Positions 1 to 42,760 of a stretch of 64,000 bases of DNA are shown one piece after another (within the stretch, counting starts at the first letter, position 1; each line of letters opens with the position of its first letter). The notes beneath the pieces are model-generated. The model had not been told where the DNA came from. It saw nothing but the letters and a program-made list of their open reading frames with translations, and did not search any database. The position numbers and the translations under genes are program-made. Source of the DNA: Amorphochlora amoebiformis (lineage: Eukaryota; Cercozoa; Chlorarachniophyceae); the NCBI GenBank assembly GCA_054601695.1, contig BAAHQB010000239.1, positions 234,964-298,963 on the forward strand, read 5' to 3'.

Positions 1-1526
<1,526 letters not shown>

Positions 1527-2164
1527 CGCCCCCCCTCGCACGTGTACACCTCTGTCTGCCAACCTCTAATAAAAGTTCAGATGTTGAGAGAAGGGGGAGG
1601 AGAGCTAATTTCGGATGTCTCTTTAGGTAAAAGTGTCAAGAATTATGAAGAAATTGAGAAATATACCCCGAATATCACTTCTACCGTCAAGTTATCTCCT
1701 TCGGCTAATAGAACCCTCTAATGCCTCTGCAACCCGGAGTAACTCAAGAAGGGGGGGGGGGAAGAGGAGATAAGTTGACCCCAGCATCCAAAATTTGGAA
1801 AGAATGCAGGATTTAGAACTAGGATCCCTATTTTACCGTATGTATGCCTTTCCTCAAACTATTTAGAAGTCTTGAAGAACGATGAGTGAGATAATGGGGC
1901 ACCTCCGTACGTGAAAATGCCAGAACGGGAAGCAAAAGCCAAGGTGACAACCCGCCCATCTGCCATGTGTCACCCTGCGTGACACGGAATCAAGTGTTTT
2001 GTCATCCTGATGTGTCACAAGTGTGTCATTGTAAGTGACAGATCCAAATCGTGGGACATCCCCGGGACACTCGCATGCTACGCCCAGCCCGCCACGGCCA
2101 TGGTCGTGGGGGGGCAGGGGGTTGCGCGGGAGCCTTTTTGCTCTTATTTTTTGCTCTCCTGACA
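1527..2164. promoter_or_regulatory. Divergent intergenic region between the phosphoesterase gene and the S1-protein gene
   Basis: This 638-bp mixed-composition stretch separates the minus-strand ATG at 1526 from the putative plus-strand ATG at 2165, so it should hold both promoters and 5' leaders. It is free of (TA)n and telomere repeats, unlike almost everything around it. Around 1960-2045 the motif GTGTCAC/GTGACA recurs several times in both orientations. A plus-strand frame at 1581-1721 is open for 46 codons after a TTCAG, but no family is recognisable and no phase links it to the next gene. Function as a bidirectional promoter is inference from position only. Confidence 0.4.
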
Positions 2165-20758
<18,594 letters not shown>

Positions 20759-22128
20759 GTACTAGATATGGATTAATTTTGCGGGTAGTGTAATCGGATT
20801 ATTTACGTAGGCTTGATGCATGCGGTCTGTTTACGAGATCTAGATGAGCTTATTGAAGTTTACAGTGCTATTAATAGTCATACACTAATGATTGGGCAGA
20901 TGCGAGTCGATATCTGCCAGGTCTGGTGCGTATCATATTGAGTCGTCTAGCTCATGTCACCAATGTACTAAGATGTAATAAATTACGATTACTTTCTCTC
21001 TAGCTACAGCTGCTGTAGTTCTGTAGTTACTAGAGTTACTTGAGATGGCCATTATCTAGATAATTGTCATCTATAGTGCCATGATCATATTTGCCGGGAC
21101 TGGATATCAACTGGATCCACGGACATAATAGTAATTACTAGTATTAAGACAGCAATTTCGTACCAAAGTCATACGTACGTACCAACGTACGTACGTACTA
21201 GACGTAGCGACATCTAGAACTTCATACGTACAAACAGACATTAAAACTTCAAGATGCACATACAATAGACACCTTGAAGACGTCAACACAACATACGTAC
21301 CAGACTCACTTACGAAACAGCTTACGTACTGACGAGAACACGTACAACGTTGTACATACGCACCAACTTGCATACTTACGAAGAAACATACGTACCAACA
21401 TACTACATACATACTACACAATGTATGCACATACGTATTACGTACACAATCTAGACAATGTATACATACTGTAACATACGTAGTAACAGTAACAGTATAC
21501 GTATGATACAACGCACGTAGCAGCATACGTACACCTCAGTAGCTGGCCTCCATCATGAGTTGATACATCCGTGGTAGAGACGAATCAAGTTTTCTAAATC
21601 ACATGGTTAAAGTACTCCGATAGTACTTGAATTAAATATTAGTAAGCAAGCGCCGGTAGTAAAGTAGGGGGTATTTATATACATACCACGCAAGACTAGT
21701 ACACCAATTATTATAATTAATACGGGCTGACCAATTACGCATCGATAATAAAGTTGAAACTTTTTACTGCAATGTTAATAGCGCATACGCTTGGGCGCCT
21801 GCAAGTAACTAGCGTACGAATGATTCGACAGTTAGCGATTATACTATACGTCGTACTGCGCCAGACATGGTTACTTCCATACAGTCAACCAATGAACACG
21901 TGAAGATTAACTAAGTTAACTTGTTATGTTCTTCAGAATGGACCTTTGAAATTCGACCGAACACATTTGAATTTAAATTTGAAATTGACTTCAAAAATTG
22001 AACGTACGCCACTGATGTATTAAATATATTGTGCATATGTATGTGAGTATGTAGATTTTTGTTTACACATACTAGATGCTATATAATATTACACACACAT
22101 ATATATATATCTATTTATGTATTTAGTG

Positions 22129-22130
<2 letters not shown>
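20759..22130. other. Unique-sequence flank of unit A (downstream of SPFH copy 1 and of the S1 gene)
   Basis: Mixed-composition DNA shared in part with 31744-32160 and with 42785-44060. At 21160-21530 it is dense in TACGTA/ACGTAC and CATACGTACCA-like motifs. Long frames here (for example minus 21107-21526) are not conserved in unit C, which carries indels, so I see no supported gene. It lies between two converging gene ends and probably holds both 3' ends. Confidence 0.6.
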
Positions 22131-22191
<61 letters not shown>

Positions 22192-22535
22192 ATATTTGAA
22201 AATCATATTCACATGTACACAGGCATAAACAAATATATATACACAGACAACATATACATCACATAAACATACAAATACAAACAACATACATAGAAACACA
22301 TCCCCCAAAACCGCCCAACACAAACACGTTAAAATCCAGAAATCACACCTATTTTCGTTACATTCCACACACATATATATACATATGTAAATATACACAC
22401 ATATATACACACACACATACATTACATATATATATACGAATGTATGTATATACATTCATATCTCATTCCGCAACTTGATACATTCTATATATAATATATA
22501 TATATACATGTATATATATATTACATATATATATA

Positions 22536-22599
<64 letters not shown>

Positions 22600-22613
22600 C
22601 AATATATACACAT

Positions 22614-22645
22614 ATATGAATGTATGTATATACATACATTCATAT
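22614..22645. other. Perfect 32-bp palindrome next to the SPFH copy 1 stop codon
   Basis: ATATGAATGTATGTAT is followed directly by its reverse complement. The TGA stop of SPFH copy 1 ends at 22647, one base away. Similar, less perfect palindromes adjoin the stops of copy 2 (about 32613-32643) and copy 3 (about 44568-44598). Further copies with part of the stop region lie at 22437-22480, 32450-32500, 44354-44410 and 44447-44505. A 3'-end processing role is possible but not shown. Confidence 0.7.
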
Positions 22646-22646
22646 C

Positions 22647-30357
<7,711 letters not shown>

Positions 30358-31140
30358 GGAGAGGTTGTTGCTCGGGTCTCAAAGTTTTGAGTCATGACGT
30401 CCGTGAGCTTGGCGTGAAGTCCTTTTTCAGGGGGGTTCAGGTGTATCACAGTCAAATGAAGTCCTTTTTCCAGGGGGTTGAGGTGTATCACAGTCAAATC
30501 CATAGCCGAATAATTAAAATATTGAGACAGATATCTGCATATCGATACCTTATATCTCCAGGTCCTCCATATTCAATATCAGGAAATGAATTTTTCGTTC
30601 TTTGACACGCCACCTCCGTCTAACCAAACCCAATGGCGGGCCTTTAGCAAAACTCCTGGTAAAATACTTTGTAAGGGAACACAGAGTAGAAGAGCCCCGT
30701 ATTTATGGCCCTTATGCCCGACAAAGCCCAAATTTTCCCTCTGACAATCCCTCCCTTGGCACGCAATCCTTGTACCGCTTAGTGCTAGTTCAAGTGCCGA
30801 ATCAGACCTAAAAAATGAGTCATTACACCTCGTATTATCCCTCACTACCACCAGTTTCCCAACGACCGCACAATTAGCCGGAATCTTCTCTTTTTCTTTT
30901 AGCTAGAGGAGGGTGGGGGTCAGCTTGCTGTGTCTGGTCTGGAATGTCGTACAATACATTGTACATGCAAGCACGAACAGCTGTGCTGGCGTGATGGCGG
31001 CACTACACGGAAGCATGGTGATCAACAGGCAGGCATTTGTAAGGTTATGATATCCATATCGAATTTACACCTTTGGGTATGTAAATAGTACGATGTATAC
31101 ATACATGTATGTTTGCTTGTGTATACATGTACATGTGTGT
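30358..31140. promoter_or_regulatory. Conserved 5' flank of SPFH copy 1
   Basis: About 780 bp of mixed sequence upstream of the minus-strand ATG, conserved upstream of copy 2 (39966-40680) and copy 3 (52963-53700), so it is the likely promoter and 5' leader. Open frames occur on both strands (for example plus 30602-30811), but copy 2 carries deletions that break them, so I treat them as non-coding. Copy 1 alone has a 42-bp tandem duplication at 30416-30457/30458-30499 (GAAGTCCTTTTTC type). The promoter role is inferred from position and conservation. Confidence 0.5.
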
Positions 31141-31149
31141 ACATGCATG

Positions 31150-31208
<59 letters not shown>

Positions 31209-31215
31209 CATTTAT

Positions 31216-31593
<378 letters not shown>

Positions 31594-31615
31594 GATGCAT
31601 AATAAATATATCAGT

Positions 31616-31660
31616 ATCAACCAAAGGCGTATTAATTACTTCGGAATTATGGACTCATAG
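31616..31660 (+). pseudogene. Fragment of the Ppx/GppA last exon, inverted, at the unit A/B junction
   Basis: The plus strand reads [14 protein letters not shown] and TAG, matching the last exon of the Ppx-type gene ([14 protein letters not shown], minus 56427-56479) but in opposite orientation to that gene and to the unit B copy at 41597-41650. It has no companion Ppx exons, so it is a stranded fragment marking an inversion at the end of unit A. Confidence 0.8.
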
Positions 31661-31703
31661 CAATTGGTATAATATATACATACATATATATATATATATA
31701 TAC

Positions 31704-31746
<43 letters not shown>

Positions 31747-32403
31747 ACTAGTACACCAATTATTAGAATTAATAAGGTCAATTACGCATCGATAATAAAC
31801 TTGAAGTTTTTTTCACTAGCGCATACGTTTGGGCGCCTGTAACTCGCGTACGAATGATTCGACAGTTAGCGATTATACTATACGTCGTACTGGGCCAGAC
31901 ATGGTTACTTACATACAAACCAATGAACACGTGAAGATTAACTAAGTTAACTTGTTATATTCTATCTACACCATAGGCCTTTGAAATTTGACTGAACACA
32001 TTGGAATTTAAATTCGAAATTGACTTCAAAAATTGAACGTACGCCACTGATGTATTAAATATATTGTGCATATGTATGTGAGTATGTATATTTTTGTTTA
32101 CACATACTAGATGCTTTTTAATATTACACGTATATACATCTATTTATGTATTTAGTATATATATATATATATTATATATATATATATATATATGTTTATA
32201 TAAACATATTTGAAAAACATATTCGCATGTACACAGACACAAACAAATATATATACACAGACAACATATACATCACATAAACATACAAATACAAACAACA
32301 TACATACAAACACATCCCCCAAACCCGCCCAACACAAACATGTTAAAATCCAAAAATCACACCTATTTTCATACATTCTATATATATATATATATTGTAT
32401 ATG

Positions 32404-32438
<35 letters not shown>

Positions 32439-32499
32439 ATATATATGAATGTATGTATATACAAACATTCATATCTCATTCCGCAACTTGATACATTCT

Positions 32500-32551
<52 letters not shown>

Positions 32552-32576
32552 TATATATAAATTTATATATATGTAT

Positions 32577-32615
<39 letters not shown>

Positions 32616-32890
32616 GAATGTATGCATATACATACATTCATATCTCATCCAGCAAACGAGCGAGGAGCTACACGTGCGCGCGATTTTGATTCCTGTTGAG
32701 AGGTGCTCTGGAATAGGCCAGAGGGAGGCTCCGGCTCGGGAATATTTCCTTGACTTGCGGGAGAAATGCGTCGGAGGGCTGCGAGATCGATGCTATTCAT
32801 GCCGCTGAAGCCTGTGTTTTGTTGAGTGAATAGATATGTGTATATGAACATAGAGATGTATTTATACGTGGATACATAGAGTTTAGATGT

Positions 32891-32923
<33 letters not shown>

Positions 32924-32950
32924 CATATCAATATACATTATATATATATA

Positions 32951-32993
<43 letters not shown>

Positions 32994-33067
32994 ACACATA
33001 AAGTATATATGTATGTATGTATGTATATTATATAGAATATACATTATATATGTGTAAACACATATGT

Positions 33068-33151
<84 letters not shown>

Positions 33152-33294
33152 TTTTATATATATATATATATATATATAATATATTTATATATATATATAT
33201 ATCATGCACACGGGTTTACCTTCAGGTACAAACGTAACGGTAGTCTTATCTGAGATCTCCTTCACCTTCTGAACCTACATTATACATATATTCA

Positions 33295-33345
<51 letters not shown>

Positions 33346-33395
33346 CATATTACAACTACGATATGTACATATATAAAAATAGTTATATACATATG

Positions 33396-33448
<53 letters not shown>

Positions 33449-33675
33449 ATATATCATATCTTCATACCCCCTGTGCAGCTAATCGCTCTAGAACAGTGGC
33501 CTGTATCGCCTGTTGATCCAGCCCCTTATATGCGTTTGCGACAGTCCTAATAGCGGCTGCCTCGGCCTTAGGTTGACGATAGGGTTAGGGTTAGGGTTAG
33601 GGTTAGGATTAGGGTTAGGGTTAGGGTTAGGATTAGGGTAGACTACTGCGAGATATGTGTGTGAAAGTGTGCATG

Positions 33676-33731
<56 letters not shown>

Positions 33732-33764
33732 TCATTTATACATTCATATATTGTATCTATATAT

Positions 33765-33809
<45 letters not shown>

Positions 33810-33872
33810 ATATATATATATATATATATATATAAATGCAATATATTATATATATATATACATGTAAATGCA

Positions 33873-33915
<43 letters not shown>

Positions 33916-34078
33916 ATATATATATATATGTATTATATATGTGTATACATAGAAATAAACAAATATACACATATCTACATATTGTATATACATATATACA
34001 TCCATACATACACACACCTAAACCCCTACACACTACATACATAGAAAACACACACAAGCAAACATGTCTACCCAGTAT

Positions 34079-34337
34079 TAACCCTAACCCTAACCCTAAC
34101 CCTAACCCTAACCCTAACCCCAACTCATATCCCCACAATGTGGAGGGGTCAATGACCCTCGGACTAAGACATGCTGAATAATCTGATCCTAACCCTAACC
34201 CTAACCCTAACCCTAACCCTAACCCTACCTAGGCCTAACCCTAACCCCAACCCTAACCCTAACCCTAACCCCAACCCTAACCCTAACCCTAACCCTAACC
34301 CTGACCCTAACCCTAACCCTAACCCTAACCCTAACCC
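34079..34337. repeat. CCCTAA blocks in intron 11 of SPFH copy 2
   Basis: CCCTAA repeats at 34079-34122 and 34187-34337, separated by a spacer (CTCATATCCCCACAATGTGG onward). Copy 3 has the same layout at 45985-46032 and 46095-46214. Copy 1 lacks these blocks and has only a TTAGGG stretch at 23586-23613. Confidence 0.85.
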
Positions 34338-34744
34338 ATACATACGAAAATATCCACCCCCCTGGACCATTTCATTCCCATACGAATCACGCACGCACAA
34401 CATGTCCATCCAGCCCAACCCATCCCCTCACAGACCTCCGCGATCGCCCTGATAGCCTTCGCCTTCGCAACAGCCATTTTCTCGACCCTTTCGACCTCAG
34501 CGGTGATTCTTCCCTGTTCTATCACAAGATGTGAGACTTTCTTCCCCTCCGCAATTATCTTCTCCTCGCGGGCGACGGCATTCGCGTTTTTGAGACGGGT
34601 GTCGACCTTGAGGGTCTGGACGGCTTGGTCGTTCATGGCGTTTTGGTATGAATCCTCGTAGTGGACGCGGAAACCGATGGAGAGGAGGGAGCCACCTGGG
34701 GGGGGGTTGGATTGGGTATGTGTGTGTATATGTATATCTATTTT

Positions 34745-34785
<41 letters not shown>

Positions 34786-34838
34786 GTATGTATATTTATT
34801 TATATAGATATGATGTGTACATTATGTATATACACATA

Positions 34839-34914
<76 letters not shown>

Positions 34915-34968
34915 AATATAAATATATATGTCGAGACATTGATGTATGGATACATTTATATATATATA

Positions 34969-35002
<34 letters not shown>

Positions 35003-35646
35003 CATGGACCACCTACGGATTTGGCGAATTCCGAAAGCTCAGCAGTGGAAACGGCTTTAAGATATTCCGCCTGAGGATAAACGAATTAGAAAGGAAATAT
35101 GGGAAAAGGAGAGGGATCGATTGAGAGAAACTCAGAGACAAACAAAACGAGAGATAAGCAAAGATAAGCAAAAAAGCAAAAGAAAAACCAGAAATGTGCA
35201 ATAGGGAGGTGGGGGGAGGGAGAAGAGGAAAGAGAGGAGAGAGAGGGAGGGAAAGAGAACGAGGGGGGGTAAGAAGAAAGAGAGAGGTATAGAGGAGATC
35301 GGAGATAACAAAGATGAGGAAAAAGGGAGAAAAAAAGAAAAATAGATAGATAGAGGAGGGATAAGAGAGAGGAGTGAGGGGGAGGGAGGGAGGGAGAGAA
35401 GGAGGAGAGATTAGAGGCAGAGAGAGAGAAGAGAGAGACAGACAGTAAGAAGGAAGAAAAAGAAAGAGAGAGAAGATACCAGCGAGAAGGAGAGAATGAG
35501 AGAAACCGGAAGAAAAGAGGAAGAGAGAGAAAGAGAGGAAGATACACCAGCGAGGAACCCTTGTAGTCTGGGATCTCGTTCGGATTTTGAAGTTCGTTTC
35601 GTGTCAATGCGCCAATGGTGTCTTTCAGTTTAAGAGCCACCTTTTG

Positions 35647-35678
<32 letters not shown>

Positions 35679-35679
35679 T

Positions 35680-35738
<59 letters not shown>

Positions 35739-36122
35739 TATCTATATATATATATATATATATGTGCCTATACACGTATTTATGTGCATCTTTTTTTGTC
35801 ATGTATAATACATGTATTTGTAAACCTATGCATAAACATACATATGTACATGTAATACATATACCTCCACAAACGTATGTATAAGCCCATATACAAACCT
35901 ATGCATAATCAAACACTCACAAACATATGTTTAAACACATATATGAATACATATACATAACATTACTACCAATTCTTCCAATGCGTCAATAAGACTGATA
36001 TACTGAGTCTTACCCCTCAGTATACGCGGCTGATATAACTCCACTCGAACGTACACGTCAACCATAACCGGTGTCGGATCCTATACAATCACATATCTTT
36101 ATTAGATATATCAGATATCTAT

Positions 36123-36156
<34 letters not shown>

Positions 36157-36711
36157 TAAATACATGTCGGATCCTATATAATCACATATCTTTATTAGAT
36201 ACATCCGATATCTATATCAGATACGTATCTTAAATACATTAAGGAAACAAAACGATCAAAACGGAGAAAAAGGAGAAAGAGAGAAAAACATAAGAGAGAA
36301 AGAAAAAAGGGGAGAAAATGAGAGAGAAAGAAAAGGGGAGAAAGTGAGAGCGAAATGGAACAGAGAAAGGGGAGTGAAAGAAGAGAGAAAGAGAAAGTAG
36401 AGGGAAAAAGTGAAGAGAGGATTTTGAGGACACGTGTGCAAACGGGCATATACCTTGGTGTAAACACGGATAGTATCAAGATTTTTCCTGAAAAATTCGC
36501 ATGTGTAGATGTAATTTTACATAATATCTTTTTAGGTTGTAAAGTGATTATATGTGGTATTATGATGATAGATATGTGTGGGAAACATGTACAAAAATGT
36601 GTATGTATGACACATACATAACACATACATATATATGTATACACATACATATATGTGTGTGTACGTGTGTGTGTGAGTACATCACACATATAACTATAGC
36701 ATGTATGTATA

Positions 36712-36742
<31 letters not shown>

Positions 36743-36760
36743 CAATACATATATGTATAT

Positions 36761-36985
<225 letters not shown>

Positions 36986-37075
36986 TTTCATAGTTACAAA
37001 CATAAGAGATACACTACCCGTATTCTTGAACGTTAGCATTTCCCAAAAACTCCATACCTGATATATTATGTTATT

Positions 37076-37116
<41 letters not shown>

Positions 37117-37281
37117 ATATGTATATATATTATATATATAGGTATATATATACATATATATATATATATATACATATATAAATATATAAAAGTAGTAGAT
37201 ATATTTATACAAGTAGTATATATATTTATACAAGTATTTTACTATTTGTTAGATACTATCTGTAACAGTCACATTATATAT

Positions 37282-37372
<91 letters not shown>

Positions 37373-37473
37373 TACCCTGTTTGTAGATAACATACTCCCC
37401 AGGGGGCTTCTCCCCAATGGTATTGCCATCACGAAAGAGTCCGACTGTATACATATATACAATATTATATATA

Positions 37474-37522
<49 letters not shown>

Positions 37523-37525
37523 TAC

Positions 37526-37600
<75 letters not shown>

Positions 37601-37799
37601 TTACAATATATATTTTACTTGTAAATAAAAAAGTCCTTATGTGTTATATACGTAAATGTAGTTTATATATATAACATATATATATTTATATGTAATGTGT
37701 AAATAAGAGCATTTATACATACATACATGCATACACATATAATATATATATATACTTATATAGGTATATATAATGTACATATGCGTATAAGTACATTAT

Positions 37800-38100
<301 letters not shown>

Positions 38101-38244
38101 ATATACATGCGCACATACGTACATGCACACATTTTCATCATATCTCGCCGGGACCAACATTCATCATATCTCGCGGGACCAACAAAATATATATATATAT
38201 ATATATAATATATATATTACATATATATATATATACTATATATG

Positions 38245-38277
<33 letters not shown>

Positions 38278-38617
38278 CGTACACACATACACATATACAC
38301 ACACACAATCTCACAACAATCCCCACGATGCTCACCATATCCCGCCGGAACCTTAACAAACGCCGCCCGACCATTCACAGCCGATGTGGAACTTGTTCCG
38401 TAGACGAGTCTGCCGCCCTTTAAGACCATTGCTCCATCGCGGTCGATCGTACTTACGACGGAAGTAAGCAACTTGTACGGCTGTTTAAAGACGTATCGTC
38501 CGGGCCCAAGGGGAATTATATTGTGTTTGATGTCTTGAATGAAGGCGCCTTGGTTAGATCCTACGTTGCCTGGTGAGTGTGTGTGTGCTTTTGTACAGAA
38601 GTGTGTACTGTTGATAT

Positions 38618-38648
<31 letters not shown>

Positions 38649-38655
38649 CATATAC

Positions 38656-38734
<79 letters not shown>

Positions 38735-38743
38735 ATACATACA

Positions 38744-38800
<57 letters not shown>

Positions 38801-38861
38801 ATACATATTTATATATATATGTATATGTATATACATATATATATATATTTTATAATATATA

Positions 38862-39047
<186 letters not shown>

Positions 39048-39138
39048 ATATCTATTATATATATATATATATATATACATATATATACATATATACATAT
39101 ATATACATAAACATATATATATATATATATATAATATA

Positions 39139-39204
<66 letters not shown>

Positions 39205-40799
39205 TTACATATGTATATTCATGTAACTATAAAAAGACCAATAAAAACTTACAGATCGTCACATGCTTGTGCTTGATAATGTTATCGGACAACGGCCTAG
39301 TTCCCTGCCAAATAGTCCTAAACTCCTAAAGACAACAAGCGCACACCAAGATATCACGCTTACTCCGAGACATAATAAAGCTTAAAACTCACAATGTATG
39401 TATAATGTTGACCAATCGATGCAAACTCAGGGACCCCCCTACGACTGATCAGTCCGATATAACCGGGCAACACGATGACCGATCCGTTGGCAGCCTGACG
39501 CGCGCCGGATGGGCACGCCAATGGCCTCGAAGGCGGCGAGATACGAATCGTACGAATCATCCTCCACTGTTTGAAAGTTTGCAGAGTTGGCTGGTGGCTT
39601 AACCTATACGAATGTTACAAAAATACCATCAAATAACCAGACTAGATTGGACCACTTATCCGGAAGGATGAAAAGGCAAGTTCATACTCTCGCGGACAGG
39701 ACCTGACGTGCTCACATGCAAGGATAAGCCGGGTTCGGATTGTCTTTACCTCTTCGACGCGCTCGATCTTGAGCTCCCCAATCTCGAGGTGAGGCTTCTT
39801 CTTGTCGTCTCCGAGTGAGAAGGCGGCAACTAGACCCGTAGGCATCGATGAATCTCTCTTCTTAAAGCTCTTCTTCTCTTTCGCCTCATTCGCGGTAACA
39901 CCGTATGGAGGAGGAGCGGTAGCAGAGGTGGTTGATGGAATCTTTGTGTCAAGGGCAAGTGACATGGAGAGGTTGTTGCTCGGGTCTCTTTTGGGTTATG
40001 ACGTCCTTTGACTTTTATCTAATTACCGGTATCACAATCAAATCCATAACCGAATAATTAAAATAATGAGACAGATATCTACATATCGATACCTTATACC
40101 TCTACATTCAATATCTTTGGAAATGAATTTTTCGTTGTTTGACAAACCCCCTCCGTAAACCAAACACAATGGCGGGACATCAGCAATACTAATGGTAAAA
40201 TAGAAAAAAAAAGTAGAAGAGCCTCGCATTTATGGCCCATATGCCGAACAAAGCCCAAATTTTCCCTGACACTCCCTCCCTTCGCACGCAATCCTTGTAC
40301 CGCTTAGTGCTAGTCCAAGTGCCGAAAAGGACCTAACAAATGAGTCATTACACCTCGTATTATCCCTCATTACCACCAGTTTTTCCCAACGACCGCACAA
40401 TTAGCCGGAATTTTCTCTTTTTCTTTTAGCTAGAGGAGGGTGGGGGTCAGCTTGCTGTGTCTGGTCTGGAATGTCGTACAATACATTGTACGTGTACGCA
40501 CGAACAGCTGCGCTGGAGTGATGGCGGCACTACACGGCAGCAGGGTGATCAACAGGCAGGCATTTGTAAGGTTATGATATCCATATCGAATTTACACCTT
40601 TGGGTATGTATATAGTTAGATGTATACATGTATGTATGTTTGCTTGAGTACACATGTACATGTGTGTACGCATGTATGTACTGCTATGTAAATGTGATGT
40701 ATGCATATTGTAAATGTAATTTATGTGTGTGGGTAAATCACGGGATAAATTTATTCTATATCTATATACCATACAAGGTCATATAATATACATGTACAT

Positions 40800-41585
<786 letters not shown>

Positions 41586-41596
41586 TTATACAAATT

Positions 41597-41650
41597 GATA
41601 TGAGTCCACAATTCCGAAGTATTTAATACGCCTCTGGTTGATTCATTCGT
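41597..41650 (-). pseudogene. Decayed Ppx/GppA last exon in unit B
   Basis: Homologous to minus 56427-56479, same orientation relative to the unit. The Trp codon TGG is TGA here and the terminal TAG has become TAT, so both the frame and the stop are lost. Confidence 0.75.
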
Positions 41651-41661
41651 CTACATATATG

Positions 41662-41719
<58 letters not shown>

Positions 41720-41909
41720 TACATATACAAGTATATAATCTATATACATACATATATATATGAATGCATAAATATATGTACATGTATATACATATATGAT
41801 ATATACATATATATAAATAGATATACGTACATATATATATATATATATGTATATATATATTTATATATTATATATATATATATATATACGAACTTCTATG
41901 TTTACAAAT

Positions 41910-41981
<72 letters not shown>

Positions 41982-42115
41982 ATAATATATATATATATAT
42001 AGGTAATATGAAAATAGTGACACTAAAACACATAGATACATACATATATTTTTGTAGTATTGATATAGCAAAGACTCACACATACATATATATACTTTTA
42101 ATTTATGTGTATACT

Positions 42116-42232
<117 letters not shown>

Positions 42233-42384
42233 TTTAAGGTGGAAATAGTATACCAATTCATATGTGTTATATATATATATATGCATATTTACATATATAT
42301 ATATATATATATATATTTTAAGGTGGAAATAGTTATATACCAATTCATATGTGTTATATATATATATATATGTATATGCATATT

Positions 42385-42441
<57 letters not shown>

Positions 42442-42470
42442 AGATATACACACACATATACATATACATA

Positions 42471-42517
<47 letters not shown>

Positions 42518-42599
42518 AGATATATAGATATGCATATTTACAAATATATACATATATATATATATATATGTGTGTGTGTAGATATATAAATGTCTATAT

Positions 42600-42638
<39 letters not shown>

Positions 42639-42730
42639 ATACATATATATATGTATATACATATATATATATTGCATGTATACATATATATCCGTAGTTT
42701 ATGTACACATAGGAAGTTATGTATAATTAC

Positions 42731-42759
42731 CTTAAAATAATACACTTCAGGTATACGTA
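42731..42759 (-). pseudogene. 3' part of a Ppx/GppA exon truncated at the unit B/C junction
   Basis: The last 29 nt of exon 57278-57349 (IPEVYYFK and donor GTAATTATAC) are present; then the sequence switches at 42760/42761 to the end of the S1-protein gene. This is the breakpoint of the tandem duplication. Confidence 0.85.
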
Positions 42760-42760
42760 C

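Noticed and set aside
1581-1721. Plus-strand frame MLREGGGELISDVSLGKSV and onward as a gene
   Set aside because: Short, no recognised family, and no phase-compatible link to the S1 gene; left inside the divergent intergenic region.
21107-21526. 139-codon minus-strand frame
   Set aside because: Cys/Tyr/Val-rich translation of the TACGTA-motif cluster; the homologous region of unit C is broken by indels.
22195-22375. Hydrophobic minus-strand frame [18 protein letters not shown] found after each SPFH copy
   Set aside because: It lies downstream of the SPFH stop, is frameshifted in unit C, lacks splice support, and is probably 3' flank sequence.
30602-30811. Plus-strand 69-codon frame with a partly matching frame at 53068-53349
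   Set aside because: Conservation equals that of surrounding flank, copy 2 has a deletion through it, and an overlapping minus-strand frame is equally conserved.
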